The position numbers and the translations under genes are program-made. Shown here in pieces: positions 6,357 through 14,125 of a stretch of 14,371 nt of DNA. The stretch lies in the NCBI GenBank assembly GCA_049670425.1, contig JBATTG010000088.1:1-14371 (forward strand). Reading direction: 5' to 3'. How positions within the stretch are numbered: the first letter of the stretch is position 1; the number at the start of each line of letters is the position of its first letter. Origin of the DNA: Proteocatella sp049670425. GTDB lineage: Bacteria > Bacillota > Clostridia > Peptostreptococcales > Filifactoraceae. Below the pieces are notes generated by a model. That model did no database searches. It worked only from the letters and a program-made list of their open reading frames with translations, and was not told the DNA's origin.

Positions 6357-7370
6357 ATGGGGAAATATCAAGAAACAAAAAAAATAGTAAGAGATTATTT
6401 TAAGGCATTAGAAAATTCATCACCGGAAAATGTAGCTGATGTACTTAAATCATTTACAAGTGAAGATTATTTATGGAGAGGAGTATATCCTTTCCGTGAA
6501 CAAAATGGATCCGAAGCTGCAGCTGAAAAATTCTGGGCTCCGCTTATGAAGTCCTTGAATCGAATGCAACGTCGTCAGGATATATTTATTGGCGGAACCA
6601 ACGAAATTAGCGGCGAGCAATGGGTAATGAGCATGGGCCATTTCATGGGACTGTTTGATGCTGACTGGATGGGCGTAAGACATACCGGAAAAATGATAAA
6701 TCTGAGATATGCCGAATTCAACTGTGTTGAGAATGGTAAAATTACTAAGACAGGACTTTTTGTTGATATAATAGGGTTTATGATACAGGCAGGGGCTAAT
6801 CCACTTCCTCCTTCTACCGGAACGTATTTCGTATATCCGGGGCCTAGAAATCATGATGGACTGCTTTTTGAGGATGCACCGGAAGAAGAAGGTGTAGCTA
6901 CACTTGCACTTGTCAACAAGATGGTTGATGACCTGTCGGCACTTAATGACAGTGGCGCAATGGGATGCCCTCCGGAAGTACTTGAAAAATCATGGTCTAA
7001 GGACATGATATGGTATGGACCTGGTGGAATTGGAGCAAGCTACACAATTCCAAGATATCAGATGCAGCACCAGTTGCCTTTTAGAAATAATCTGAAGGAC
7101 AAAAAATTTAATGGTCATGTATGTCGTTTTGCAGAAGGTAACTTCTCATGTTTCTTCGGCTGGCCAAATCTTTCAAATACGCCATGCGGTGGATTTCTTG
7201 GATTACCGGGAGGCGAAATCAGTGCGGATATGCAGGTTGTAGATGTATACTGTCGTCAAGGAGACAAGCTTTCAGAAAACTGGGTGTTGATAGATCTTCC
7301 TTACTGGTTAAAGCAGCAGGGACTGGACATATTTGAGCGTACGGCTCAAATCTTGAATCCTCAGCTATAG
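6357..7370 (+). CDS. Second two-domain SnoaL-like / NTF2-fold protein
   Basis: A 337-residue soluble protein with two SnoaL/NTF2-like halves, about residues 5-145 and 175-325. Each half begins with a helix of the KKIVRDYFKAL / ALVNKMVDDLSAL kind and ends in a strand-turn-strand with a polar turn (VENGKITKTGLFVDIIGFMIQAG and RQGDKLSENWVLIDLPYWLKQQG). It differs from the upstream two-domain protein: it lacks the long N-terminal extension and the P-[AS]-TG-K turn. It has many aromatic and Gly/Pro-rich loops (about 219-231 and 256-275). AGGAG at 6345-6349 supports the start. It is followed by a strong terminator 140 bases later, so it is probably the last gene of the unit. The reaction is unknown; isomerase, dehydratase, cyclase or hydrolase are all possible. 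Confidence 0.78.
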   Translation: MGKYQETKKIVRDYFKALENSSPENVADVLKSFTSEDYLWRGVYPFREQNGSEAAAEKFWAPLMKSLNRMQRRQDIFIGGTNEISGEQWVMSMGHFMGLFDADWMGVRHTGKMINLRYAEFNCVENGKITKTGLFVDIIGFMIQAGANPLPPSTGTYFVYPGPRNHDGLLFEDAPEEEGVATLALVNKMVDDLSALNDSGAMGCPPEVLEKSWSKDMIWYGPGGIGASYTIPRYQMQHQLPFRNNLKDKKFNGHVCRFAEGNFSCFFGWPNLSNTPCGGFLGLPGGEISADMQVVDVYCRQGDKLSENWVLIDLPYWLKQQGLDIFERTAQILNPQL

Positions 7371-7703
7371 GATGTTACCGTCTATGCTGAGTTTAGAAAT
7401 TTGGCGATACTAGAATAAAAATCAAGGCGGATGATAATCAACTGATATGATCCCGCTGAAGTAAATATTTCGGGTTTATGACCGTAAGAATGTTTTCTAA
7501 TTTGTACAAAAATAAGAGGTATGTTACATACCTCTTATTTTTGCTATTTTCTAACAGCTACAGATTTTGTATGACAATAGAGAGCTTAACAGGATTTAAG
7601 GATTTATAGTTACAAATTTATCGAAAAAATCAAAGTTTTTCAATTACAAAAGTGTGCTCGAATTAAAACCACTTACTAAATTTTAAAATGAGGGAGGATT
7701 TTT
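7371..7703. other. Intergenic region between SnoaL-like gene 2 and symporter
   Basis: These 333 bases hold no credible gene. They carry an imperfect inverted repeat with GGATgATA/TATgATCC arms (7429-7436 and 7446-7453), a CCCG...CGGG repeat near 7452-7474, the strong terminator at 7508-7542, and a GAAAAA/TTTTTC repeat near 7623-7641. I found no confident promoter for the symporter, and no copy of the LacI-type operator core. Confidence 0.6.
7508..7542 (+). terminator. Strong intrinsic terminator
   Basis: A 16-bp perfect stem (7508-7523 with 7527-7542; core AAGAGGTATG / CATACCTCTT) has a three-base loop. A-rich on the left and T-rich on the right, it would act in both directions. It separates the SnoaL-like/MFS unit from the symporter. 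Confidence 0.9.
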
Positions 7704-9305
7704 ATGATTTCAAAAATTGACAGTAGTATAATAATCGTATATATATTAGGAATGTTATTTATTGGGTATTTTATGGGTAAAGATAACGAAAATCAGGAAG
7801 ATTATTTTCTGGCAGGAAGATCTATGCCATGGCTGCCGATTGCACTTTCAGTAGCGGCTACGATGATAAGTGCCAACAGCTTTATTGGTGGACCAGGGTG
7901 GTCATATACCTCAGGGATAGCGCCATTTATGGTGAATATCACTGTACCTTTTGCAATTTTCGTAGCGCTGTACATAACTGTACCGGTTATGTACAGGCTA
8001 AAGATTACATCTGTATATGAGTATATGGAATACAGACTCGGTCCAATCAGTAGATTTTTAACGGTTCTGCAGTTTTTTATAAACTCCCTGATTCAAGTAG
8101 GTTCAATGGTATTTATACCTGCACTTATTTTACAAATAATCACAGGTTGGTCGCTGCAGGTAATTGTGCCGCTTATCGTACTGATTGCAATAGCATATAC
8201 CTTATTAGGTGGTATCAAAGCCGTTATATGGACGGATGTTATTCAAACTATTATTATTTGGGGCGGACTGTTTCTGGTAATTTTAATTGTCTTAAAAGAC
8301 CTTAATATGGGATTTTTTGAAACCCTCGGAGTAGCAAGGGACGCCGGGAAGCTCAATGCACTGGATTTTAAATTCAGTTTAACAAATACAAATGCATTTT
8401 GGGCATCGCTAATAGGGGGTAGTGTAATGTGGATAAGATACTTCTGTTTTGATCAGGCGCAGATTCAAAGAATTTTAACTGCAAAATCAATGAAAGGAAT
8501 AAAGAGTTCATACTTAACGAGTGCCTTTATTATGAATATTATGTACTTCCTGACGCTGTTAATTGGACTCTTTCTTGCCGTATACTATGGTGGGAAAGAA
8601 TTTGAATCTTCTAATCAGGTGATGATTGGATTTATACTGGAAAAACTTCCAGTGGGGGTGCTGGGCCTTGTTATTGCAGCGGTATTTGCTGCAGCGATGT
8701 CGAGTGTCGACTCCCTGCTGAACTCGATGACTACGGTATTTATCAAGGATATTTATGAAAAATATTTCAACAAAAATCAGGAAGAAGCGTCATTGAAGCT
8801 ATCGATGACAATTTCTGCTATACTCGGAGTAATCATAATATTTGTAGTTATCCTGGGATTTGGGGGAACTGTAAAATCGGTGCTCGATGTAGTTGGAAAA
8901 TATATTTCATATTTTTCGGGACCAGCAGCAGGAGCTTTCCTGTTAGCGATGTTTACTTACAGAGCTAATGACAGGGGCGTTGCCACCGGGTTTATACTGG
9001 GATTCATAGGTGGATTTTTCATTGCCACATCTTTTGGATTAAGCTGGTTATGGAATCCTGCAATCGGATGTACACTGACATATATTATCGGTTATATAGC
9101 CAGTATGATGTTCACGGACACGAAATCTACTAAAGATGTTAGACAGTATACGGCAATGGGAATGAGAGCAAAGATGATTGAAGAAGGTAAACCTTTGGAA
9201 GAAGATGGCGTTTCTGTACTGCCATTCCAGATGGACAGATATGCAGTGGCAGCTTTAGTATTCTTTTTTGCGCAGTATGCATTCCTGCTTATGATTCAAA
9301 AATAA
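7704..9305 (+). CDS. Sodium:solute symporter (SSS family)
   Basis: A 533-residue membrane protein with about 13 transmembrane segments, of the SSS/SLC5 fold, which uses the sodium gradient for import. The segment-2 signature reads SVAATMISANSFIGGPGWSY. The segment-9 region reads AAVFAAAMSSVDSLLNSMTT followed by VFIKDIYEKY, with the Ser/Thr residues typical of the sodium site. A 50-residue cytoplasmic linker near the end (about 470-512) precedes a last membrane segment. GGGAGG before the ATG supports the start. The family carries sugars, amino acids, vitamins or organic acids, and this sequence does not decide between them. It is separated from the SnoaL-like genes by a terminator. It is directly followed by a decayed diaminopropionate ammonia-lyase gene, a hint towards an amino-acid substrate. 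Confidence 0.93.
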   Translation: MISKIDSSIIIVYILGMLFIGYFMGKDNENQEDYFLAGRSMPWLPIALSVAATMISANSFIGGPGWSYTSGIAPFMVNITVPFAIFVALYITVPVMYRLKITSVYEYMEYRLGPISRFLTVLQFFINSLIQVGSMVFIPALILQIITGWSLQVIVPLIVLIAIAYTLLGGIKAVIWTDVIQTIIIWGGLFLVILIVLKDLNMGFFETLGVARDAGKLNALDFKFSLTNTNAFWASLIGGSVMWIRYFCFDQAQIQRILTAKSMKGIKSSYLTSAFIMNIMYFLTLLIGLFLAVYYGGKEFESSNQVMIGFILEKLPVGVLGLVIAAVFAAAMSSVDSLLNSMTTVFIKDIYEKYFNKNQEEASLKLSMTISAILGVIIIFVVILGFGGTVKSVLDVVGKYISYFSGPAAGAFLLAMFTYRANDRGVATGFILGFIGGFFIATSFGLSWLWNPAIGCTLTYIIGYIASMMFTDTKSTKDVRQYTAMGMRAKMIEEGKPLEEDGVSVLPFQMDRYAVAALVFFFAQYAFLLMIQK

Positions 9306-9307
9306 TA

Positions 9308-9790
9308 AATAATTCATGGGAAACTCTGCCTTTCTATTATAAAATCCTGGCCGAACGTTTAAATGTAAAGAGTATTTTTGTTAAAGATGAATCTCATAGA
9401 TTTGGATTAAATGCCTTTAAATCATTGGGAGGTACTTATGGCGTTGCAAAATTGCTGTGTAATAAGCTTAGTATTGAAATTAAAGATGTAAGTTTTGAAT
9501 ATTTTAACAGACCTGAGATTCATGAAAAGATTAAGGCTATGGTGTTTGTCATAGCGACAGACACGGGAGAGGACTCGCCTGGGCAGTTAATAAATTAGGC
9601 TGCCGGTCGGTCGTATATATGCCGAAGGGGCCGAGGCTTGTATAACCGAGTTTAATTATGATGATGCTGTCAGATATGTTGCTCAAAAATTCTGTGTTTT
9701 AGTACAGACGGTGATACCGACCCGGAAAATTATGAAAGAATTTTATGGGATGGACTATATCCTGTCCGAAATATAGCAGGCATTATATAA
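9308..9790 (+). pseudogene. dpaL: Diaminopropionate ammonia-lyase remnant
   Basis: The enzyme is a PLP-dependent lyase of about 400 residues that turns 2,3-diaminopropionate into pyruvate and ammonia. Frame 1 from 9308 gives SIFVKDESHRFGLNAFKSLG (with the PLP lysine) through MVFVIATD, then runs into TAG at 9596. A second frame (from about 9571) gives LAWAVNKLGCRSVVYMPKG and stops at 9643. A third frame (from 9633) gives EACITEFNYDDAVRYVAQK. The first frame then resumes near 9695 with the C-terminal motif FSTDGDTDPENYERILWDG and stops at 9788. So there are several frameshifts, small losses (the Asn-His-Gly after ATD) and an internal deletion of roughly 200 codons. The N-terminus is also missing, because homology begins right at the symporter stop. 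Not functional. Confidence 0.85.
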
Positions 9791-9849
9791 TAAATGAAAT
9801 TAAAAAGTGCTGATCATATGGCGATCAGCACTTTTTAATTTCATTTATT
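9789..9849. terminator. Bidirectional terminator, 27-bp perfect hairpin
   Basis: Arms 9789-9815 and 9823-9849 are fully complementary with a seven-base loop (ATATGGC). The core is AAAAAGTGCTGATC / GATCAGCACTTTTT, giving a T tract in either direction. It sits between convergent units: the symporter/remnant on + and the ABC exporter on -. Confidence 0.9.
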
Positions 9850-9851
9850 TC

Positions 9852-9870
9852 CCCTGTCTGCAAGGCAGGG
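9852..9870. repeat. GC-rich hairpin near the ABC exporter 3' end
   Basis: CCCTGTC and GGCAGGG pair over seven positions (one G-T) around TGCAA. No T tract adjoins on either strand. It lies 65 bases beyond the ABC gene stop and may protect the 3' end or assist the large hairpin. Confidence 0.5.
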
Positions 9871-9934
9871 AAGTTCAAGTTACTTTGCTTTACATCGGAC
9901 TGACTTTTTAAGTTTCATCATCTGTACTACAGGC

Positions 9935-11671
9935 TTATCTAAGTTCTATAAAATCTTCTGTATGAAACTGCATCTTATAGAGCTTATCGTAGATACCATG
10001 TTTTTCAAGAAGCTGCGTATGAGTTCCCTCTTCTTCGATTCCATTTTCGGTGAGCACTACTATGCGGTCGGCACGTTTTATGGTGCTCAGCCTGTGAGCG
10101 ATTATGAGGGTTGTTCTGCCTTTTGAAAGTTCAAAGAGAGCATCTTGAACTAGTTTTTCGGATTCGTTGTCAAGGGCAGAGGTAGCTTCATCTAAAATAA
10201 GAATTTTGGGGTTTTTAAGGAATATCCTGGCTATGGCGATTCTTTGCTTCTGGCCTCCGGAAAGCTTAACTCCGCGTTCGCCTATATACGTATTAAAGCC
10301 GTGTTCGAGTTTTTCGATGAATTCGAGGGCATTGGCTTTTTTTGCGGCTTCAAATACTTCTTCGTCGGTAGAATCTAGTCTGGCGTAGATGATATTGTCT
10401 TTGATGCTCCCGGCAAACATGACTACATCCTGCTGGACAATTCCTATGCTTCCTCGAAGCGAAGCGAGTTTGATGTCATTGATATCTTTGCCGTCAATGG
10501 AAATGCTGCCGCTTTTCAGATTATAGAATCTTGGAACGAGGTTGAGCAGTGTGGATTTTCCAGAACCGGAAGGTCCTACAACTGCAAGCTGTTCTCCAGG
10601 GCTTACATGGAGGGTCAGGTTGTCTATTACAGTCTTGAAGTCATCATAAGCGAAAGTTATATTTTCAAATCTGATTTCCCCTTTTACTTCTGGGATGTCG
10701 ATAGCGCTTTCGCTGTCATCTATGTCGGGCCTGATGTCCATTGTCTGACAAAATCTTTCAAAACCACTCATGCCTTTTTGAAATAATTCAATCAGGGTTG
10801 CAAACCGCTTTATAGGGGCTAAAAGTATGTTGACATAGAGCAGGAATCCAACTACGTCGCCGTACTGAGCTTCACTTTTCATTATCAGGATTCCTCCATA
10901 AGCCAGAACCAGGAGGCTGATGATGTTTGAAAGGAATTCAACGCCGGTGAAATATTCAGCCATTATTTTGTAGGATTCTTCCTTCGTTTCTTTAAAATAC
11001 TGGTTTCCCCTTGCAAATTTTTCTATTTCATAATCCTCATTTGCAAAGGCTTTAACTACCCTTATTCCGGATATGGAATCATCTATCTGCGCGTTAACAT
11101 CTGCGATTTTTTCACGCATTTTTCTGAAGGTGCGCTTCATCTTTATATTCTTAGATACGGTAAACCATATAAGCACTGGAATGGGAGCGAAAGTAACAAC
11201 TGCCAGTTTGGGGTTTATATGAAACATAACAATGAACGAGCCGATTATTGTAGTTATTGAAATGAAGATATCTTCTGGTGCATGGTGGGCAAATTCGGAT
11301 ATATCGTTAAGGTCGTTTACTATGCGTGAGATTATCTTACCCTTCTTTGTATTGTCAAAGTAATTGAAAGAAAGGGTCTGTATGTGATTGAACAGGTCTC
11401 TTCGCATGTCGTGCTCTATCCTGGTACCCATGACATGGCCGACAAAATGGACGATATAGTTCGTAGCGAATCGTACGCAGTATAAAATTAGAAGTATGGT
11501 CAAAAATTGAAAAAATTCATGTATCCTGTTGTTGGGAAGCAGGGTGTTTATGGCATAGCTGACTACCAAAGGAAAAAACAGATCCATAAGGGACATTATA
11601 AATGCCGAGCCAAAATCCAGAATGAATAGTTTTTTATGCGGTTTATAATAGCGAGAAAGTCTTTTTAACAT
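9935..11671 (-). CDS. ABC exporter, fused TMD-NBD half transporter
   Basis: A 578-residue half transporter (six membrane segments, then an ATPase domain) of the MsbA/BmrA/LmrA type, expected to act as a dimer exporting a lipid, peptide or drug. The ATPase domain is complete: Walker A GPSGSGKST at about 366-374, Q-loop IVQQD near 411-415, signature LSGGQ at 470-474, Walker B ILILDE at 490-495, and the H-loop His526 in IIAHR. AAAGGA lies eight bases before the ATG at 11671. It starts 21 bases after the fumarase beta stop, so it is probably the last gene of that operon. No partner half transporter adjoins, which favours a homodimer. The substrate is unknown. Confidence 0.95.
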   Translation of the reverse strand: MLKRLSRYYKPHKKLFILDFGSAFIMSLMDLFFPLVVSYAINTLLPNNRIHEFFQFLTILLILYCVRFATNYIVHFVGHVMGTRIEHDMRRDLFNHIQTLSFNYFDNTKKGKIISRIVNDLNDISEFAHHAPEDIFISITTIIGSFIVMFHINPKLAVVTFAPIPVLIWFTVSKNIKMKRTFRKMREKIADVNAQIDDSISGIRVVKAFANEDYEIEKFARGNQYFKETKEESYKIMAEYFTGVEFLSNIISLLVLAYGGILIMKSEAQYGDVVGFLLYVNILLAPIKRFATLIELFQKGMSGFERFCQTMDIRPDIDDSESAIDIPEVKGEIRFENITFAYDDFKTVIDNLTLHVSPGEQLAVVGPSGSGKSTLLNLVPRFYNLKSGSISIDGKDINDIKLASLRGSIGIVQQDVVMFAGSIKDNIIYARLDSTDEEVFEAAKKANALEFIEKLEHGFNTYIGERGVKLSGGQKQRIAIARIFLKNPKILILDEATSALDNESEKLVQDALFELSKGRTTLIIAHRLSTIKRADRIVVLTENGIEEEGTHTQLLEKHGIYDKLYKMQFHTEDFIELR

Positions 11672-11692
11672 GGCGATCCTTTCTGTATAAAG

Positions 11693-12256
11693 CTATTTAG
11701 ATGAAATTGATTTTAAATATTGTGCGCGCCCCAAGTCGTAAAGGTCGCTTCCGTAACTGTCGATAAGAACTACCAGGGGGAAATCTTTTATGGTAAGTTT
11801 TCTTATGGCTTCACTTCCAAGGTCTTCATATGCTATTACCTCACTTGTGATGACGCATTTGCTGAGGTAGGCACCAGCACCTCCGATGGCGCCAAGATAA
11901 AGAGCATGGTTTCTGACTATGGCATCTTTTACCTCGGAACTTCTCTTTCCTTTGCCAATCATGGCTTTTTGGCCCAAGTCAAGAAGCAGAGGTGAATAGG
12001 AATCCATTCGGTAGCTTGTAGTAGGGCCACATGAACCGATGGGTTTTGCATCCCGCGATGGAGTAGGACCTACATAATAAACTACTGAATTTTGCAATTC
12101 AAAAGGCAAAGCTTCGCCTGCGTTTATAGAATCTGCCAGTCTTTTGTGGGCCGCATCTCTTGCTGTATAAATTGTACCACTTAATTTTATTATATCTCCA
12201 GCCTTCAGTTTGGATACTATGTCATCCGTAAAAGGCAAAGTAATGTTATATTCCAT
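11693..12256 (-). CDS. Fumarate hydratase, class I, beta subunit
   Basis: The 187-residue C-terminal-domain subunit of two-part [4Fe-4S] hydro-lyases (fumarase or L-tartrate dehydratase). Motifs include LSGTIYTARDAAHKRL near the N-terminus, YYVGPTP, and the substrate-site GPTTSYRMD. IGGAGAYLSK and DFPLVVLIDS follow. Together with the alpha subunit it interconverts fumarate and malate. Tartrate dehydratase is the alternative and cannot be excluded by motif alone. AAAGGA lies before the ATG. It is 89 bases behind the alpha gene, with a hairpin in the gap. Confidence 0.93.
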   Translation of the reverse strand: MEYNITLPFTDDIVSKLKAGDIIKLSGTIYTARDAAHKRLADSINAGEALPFELQNSVVYYVGPTPSRDAKPIGSCGPTTSYRMDSYSPLLLDLGQKAMIGKGKRSSEVKDAIVRNHALYLGAIGGAGAYLSKCVITSEVIAYEDLGSEAIRKLTIKDFPLVVLIDSYGSDLYDLGRAQYLKSISSK

Positions 12257-12273
12257 GATTATCCTTTCATATT

Positions 12274-12298
12274 CAACTTGGATTGTAATCCTAAGTTG
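12274..12298 (-). promoter_or_regulatory. Hairpin before the fumarase beta ribosome site
   Basis: CAACTT-GGATT and AATCC-(T)-AAGTTG pair over 11 positions with one bulged base around a GT turn. In the mRNA it lies just 5' of the AAAGGA site of the beta gene. It has no T tract, so it is more likely a processing or translation element than a terminator. Confidence 0.5.
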
Positions 12299-12345
12299 TG
12301 GTTTTGACCCAAAAACATCAATACATTTTATTTATGGAGCCTTGA

Positions 12346-13185
12346 TTACAAGTCAATTGAAAAATGTCTGGTCGCGTGACAATTTATATTTACCGCGCAT
12401 GGGAGGCCGGCAATATGAGTCGCCATGGCTTCGATGTTCACGGCTAAAGCCGTTGTAAGTCCGCCGTATCCCTGTGGTCCGATTCCCAGGCAATTGATTT
12501 TTTCTAGAAGTTCAATCTCCAAGGCTTCATAAAACGGGTCGGGGTTTCTTACGGAAAGGTCTCTCATAAGAGCTTTTTTTGCAATTGTTGCAGCTTTATC
12601 GAAGGTACCGCCTATTCCGACTCCAACTACGATTGGTGGGCATGGATTGGGACCTGCATCTTCAACGACCTTAAGTATAAATGCTTTGACGCCTTCTATT
12701 CCATCAGAGGGCTTGAGCATCTTAATCTGGCTCATGTTTTCGCTTCCGAATCCTTTTGGAGCTACAGTTATCTTAAGTTTATCACCAGAGACAATATCAT
12801 AATATATAATTGCAGGAGTGTTGTCTCCTGAGTTTATTCTTTTGATTGGGTCAAGGACGCAGGATTTTCGAAGATAGCCAGATTCATATCCCTGCCTTAC
12901 ACCTTCATTAATGGCATCTTCAAGATTTCCTGAAATGTGGACATCTTGACCAACTTCGATGAATACGCAGGCCAGGCCAGTATCTTGACAAATTGGGACA
13001 CTATCATACTCAGCAAGCTTATAGTTTTCAACTAAAATGCCAAGCGTATTTTTTGCTACAGGAAACGACTCCTTTTCATAGAAGCTGTTTATAGCCTTCT
13101 TAACATCATCGGGCAAGACATAATTAGCCTTGATGCACAGATTTTTTATAGCTTCGGTGATTATGCCAGACTGTATTTCTCTCAT
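12346..13185 (-). CDS. Fumarate hydratase, class I, alpha subunit
   Basis: The 280-residue N-terminal-domain subunit that carries the [4Fe-4S] cluster. The three expected cysteine positions are present: Cys66 in VPICQDTG, Cys182 in NPCPPIVVGVGIGG and Cys269 in NINCHATR. KGFGSENMSQ and GIGPQGYGGLTTALAV are further family motifs. The start at 13185 is chosen because AAGAGGAG precedes it; the in-frame ATG at 13212 has no such site. As an oxygen-labile enzyme it suits an anaerobe, linking malate and fumarate in a reductive or partial TCA pathway. First gene of a probable operon with the beta subunit and the ABC exporter. Confidence 0.95.
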   Translation of the reverse strand: MREIQSGIITEAIKNLCIKANYVLPDDVKKAINSFYEKESFPVAKNTLGILVENYKLAEYDSVPICQDTGLACVFIEVGQDVHISGNLEDAINEGVRQGYESGYLRKSCVLDPIKRINSGDNTPAIIYYDIVSGDKLKITVAPKGFGSENMSQIKMLKPSDGIEGVKAFILKVVEDAGPNPCPPIVVGVGIGGTFDKAATIAKKALMRDLSVRNPDPFYEALEIELLEKINCLGIGPQGYGGLTTALAVNIEAMATHIAGLPCAVNINCHATRHFSIDL

Positions 13186-13254
13186 TTTTTCTCCTCTTAA
13201 AATCAAGTCCAATTTGGGGACTTTTATGCATTTTATTTTAAATTTAATATATAA

Positions 13255-13283
13255 ATAATACCATAAAAACAGGTGGTTGTATA
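13255..13283 (-). promoter_or_regulatory. Probable promoter of the fumarase operon
   Basis: On the - strand TGGTATTAT is an extended -10 (hexamer at 13255-13260). TATACA lies 17 bases upstream as a weak -35 (13278-13283). The leader also holds an AAGTCC/GGACTT inverted repeat (13205-13223). Confidence 0.55.
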
Positions 13284-13287
13284 ACCA
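13274..13287. promoter_or_regulatory. Inverted repeat over the fumarase -35 region, possible operator
   Basis: TGGTT (13274-13278) and AACCA (13283-13287) are exact complements separated by GTAT. It overlaps the proposed -35 element, a typical repressor position. The binding protein is unknown. Confidence 0.4.
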
Positions 13288-13382
13288 AAAACTGCAAGAA
13301 ATTATTATAAATCAGGGCGTAAATATATAAGCGATGAGATATGAATTTAGAATTGATTTATAGTCTATCTGTAAGGTTACGC

Positions 13383-13411
13383 TTGAGAAATATTGAAATA
13401 AAATATATAAT
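13383..13411 (+). promoter_or_regulatory. Promoter of the DUF1836 gene
   Basis: TTGAGA (13383-13388), a 17-base spacer and TATAAT (13406-13411). The expected start is about 80 bases before the gene. Confidence 0.75.
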
Positions 13412-13496
13412 GGTAAATAACATCCATATATATTTAGGATATTGCATCGAAATATTAGTAACAATAAAAAGCAGATATTAGACAAAGGAGGAAATT

Positions 13497-14063
13497 ATGA
13501 AAGTTGATATAAAGGATAAGGAAGCAAATAAGGATAACCTTGAAAATAATGCGGATAATATAGAAGCATTTTCAGCTAAAGTAAATCATTATCACATTCC
13601 AAGGTGGAAAGAATTGCCGGATTTTGAATTATACATGGATCAGATACTTGGTTTTTTGGAAAAACATACAGAGATATTTGGAACACCAGACGGCGAAAAA
13701 TTGATAACAAATTCAATGATAAATAATTACGTCAAATTAGGTTTAATAAAAGCACCTATGAAAAAGAAGTATAATAGAAATCATGTAGCAAGCCTCATAA
13801 TGATTACTATATTGAAAAAAGTACTTTCTATGAATGAAATAAAAGAAGCCATATTCCATTGCAGCAATAAACTGGGTGAAGAAGCGTCATACAATCTTTT
13901 TTGTGAAGAACTTGAGATGTCAATGGTGGAAAGTCTGCAAGAATTAAGTGAAGAGGTACCAGCCTTTAAGGTTGCAACAAAGGCACTTTCAAGCAAAGTA
14001 ATGGCTGAAAAAATAATAGAAGAAAATTCAAAAACATACATGAATAAAAAAAAAAATAAATAA
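13497..14063 (+). CDS. DUF1836 domain protein
   Basis: A 188-residue soluble protein. A polar first 30 residues lead into the DUF1836 region (about 33-150), with the family-like IPRWKELPDFELYMDQILGF, then TNSMINNYVKLGLIKAPMKK and HVASLIMITILKKVLSMNEI. The TNSMINNYVKLGLI stretch looks like a MerR-like winged-helix element, so a DNA-binding or regulatory role is possible, but no member is known to me to be characterised. The C-terminus is helical and ends in a lysine/asparagine tail encoded by a long A run. AAAGGAGG precedes the ATG. It has its own promoter and sits directly upstream of the rRNA promoter on the same strand. No clear terminator lies between them. Confidence 0.88.
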   Translation: MKVDIKDKEANKDNLENNADNIEAFSAKVNHYHIPRWKELPDFELYMDQILGFLEKHTEIFGTPDGEKLITNSMINNYVKLGLIKAPMKKKYNRNHVASLIMITILKKVLSMNEIKEAIFHCSNKLGEEASYNLFCEELEMSMVESLQELSEEVPAFKVATKALSSKVMAEKIIEENSKTYMNKKKNK

Positions 14064-14078
14064 AAAGCAAAAAAGTTA

Positions 14079-14107
14079 TTGACTTTAATTGCATATGATT
14101 GTATACT
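14079..14107 (+). promoter_or_regulatory. rRNA operon promoter
   Basis: TTGACT (14079-14084), a 17-base spacer and TATACT (14102-14107), close to consensus and preceded by an A-rich stretch (14045-14074) that could act as an UP element. Transcription would start near 14114. Confidence 0.9.
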
Positions 14108-14125
14108 AATAAAGTCGTCAAAACA

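Noticed and set aside
7629..7703. Promoter of the symporter
   Set aside because: Several AT-rich hexamers occur but none has a -35/-10 pair at acceptable spacing, so no promoter is reported.
13186..13212. ATG at 13212 as start of fumarase alpha
   Set aside because: The strong AAGAGGAG site serves the ATG at 13185; none serves 13212.
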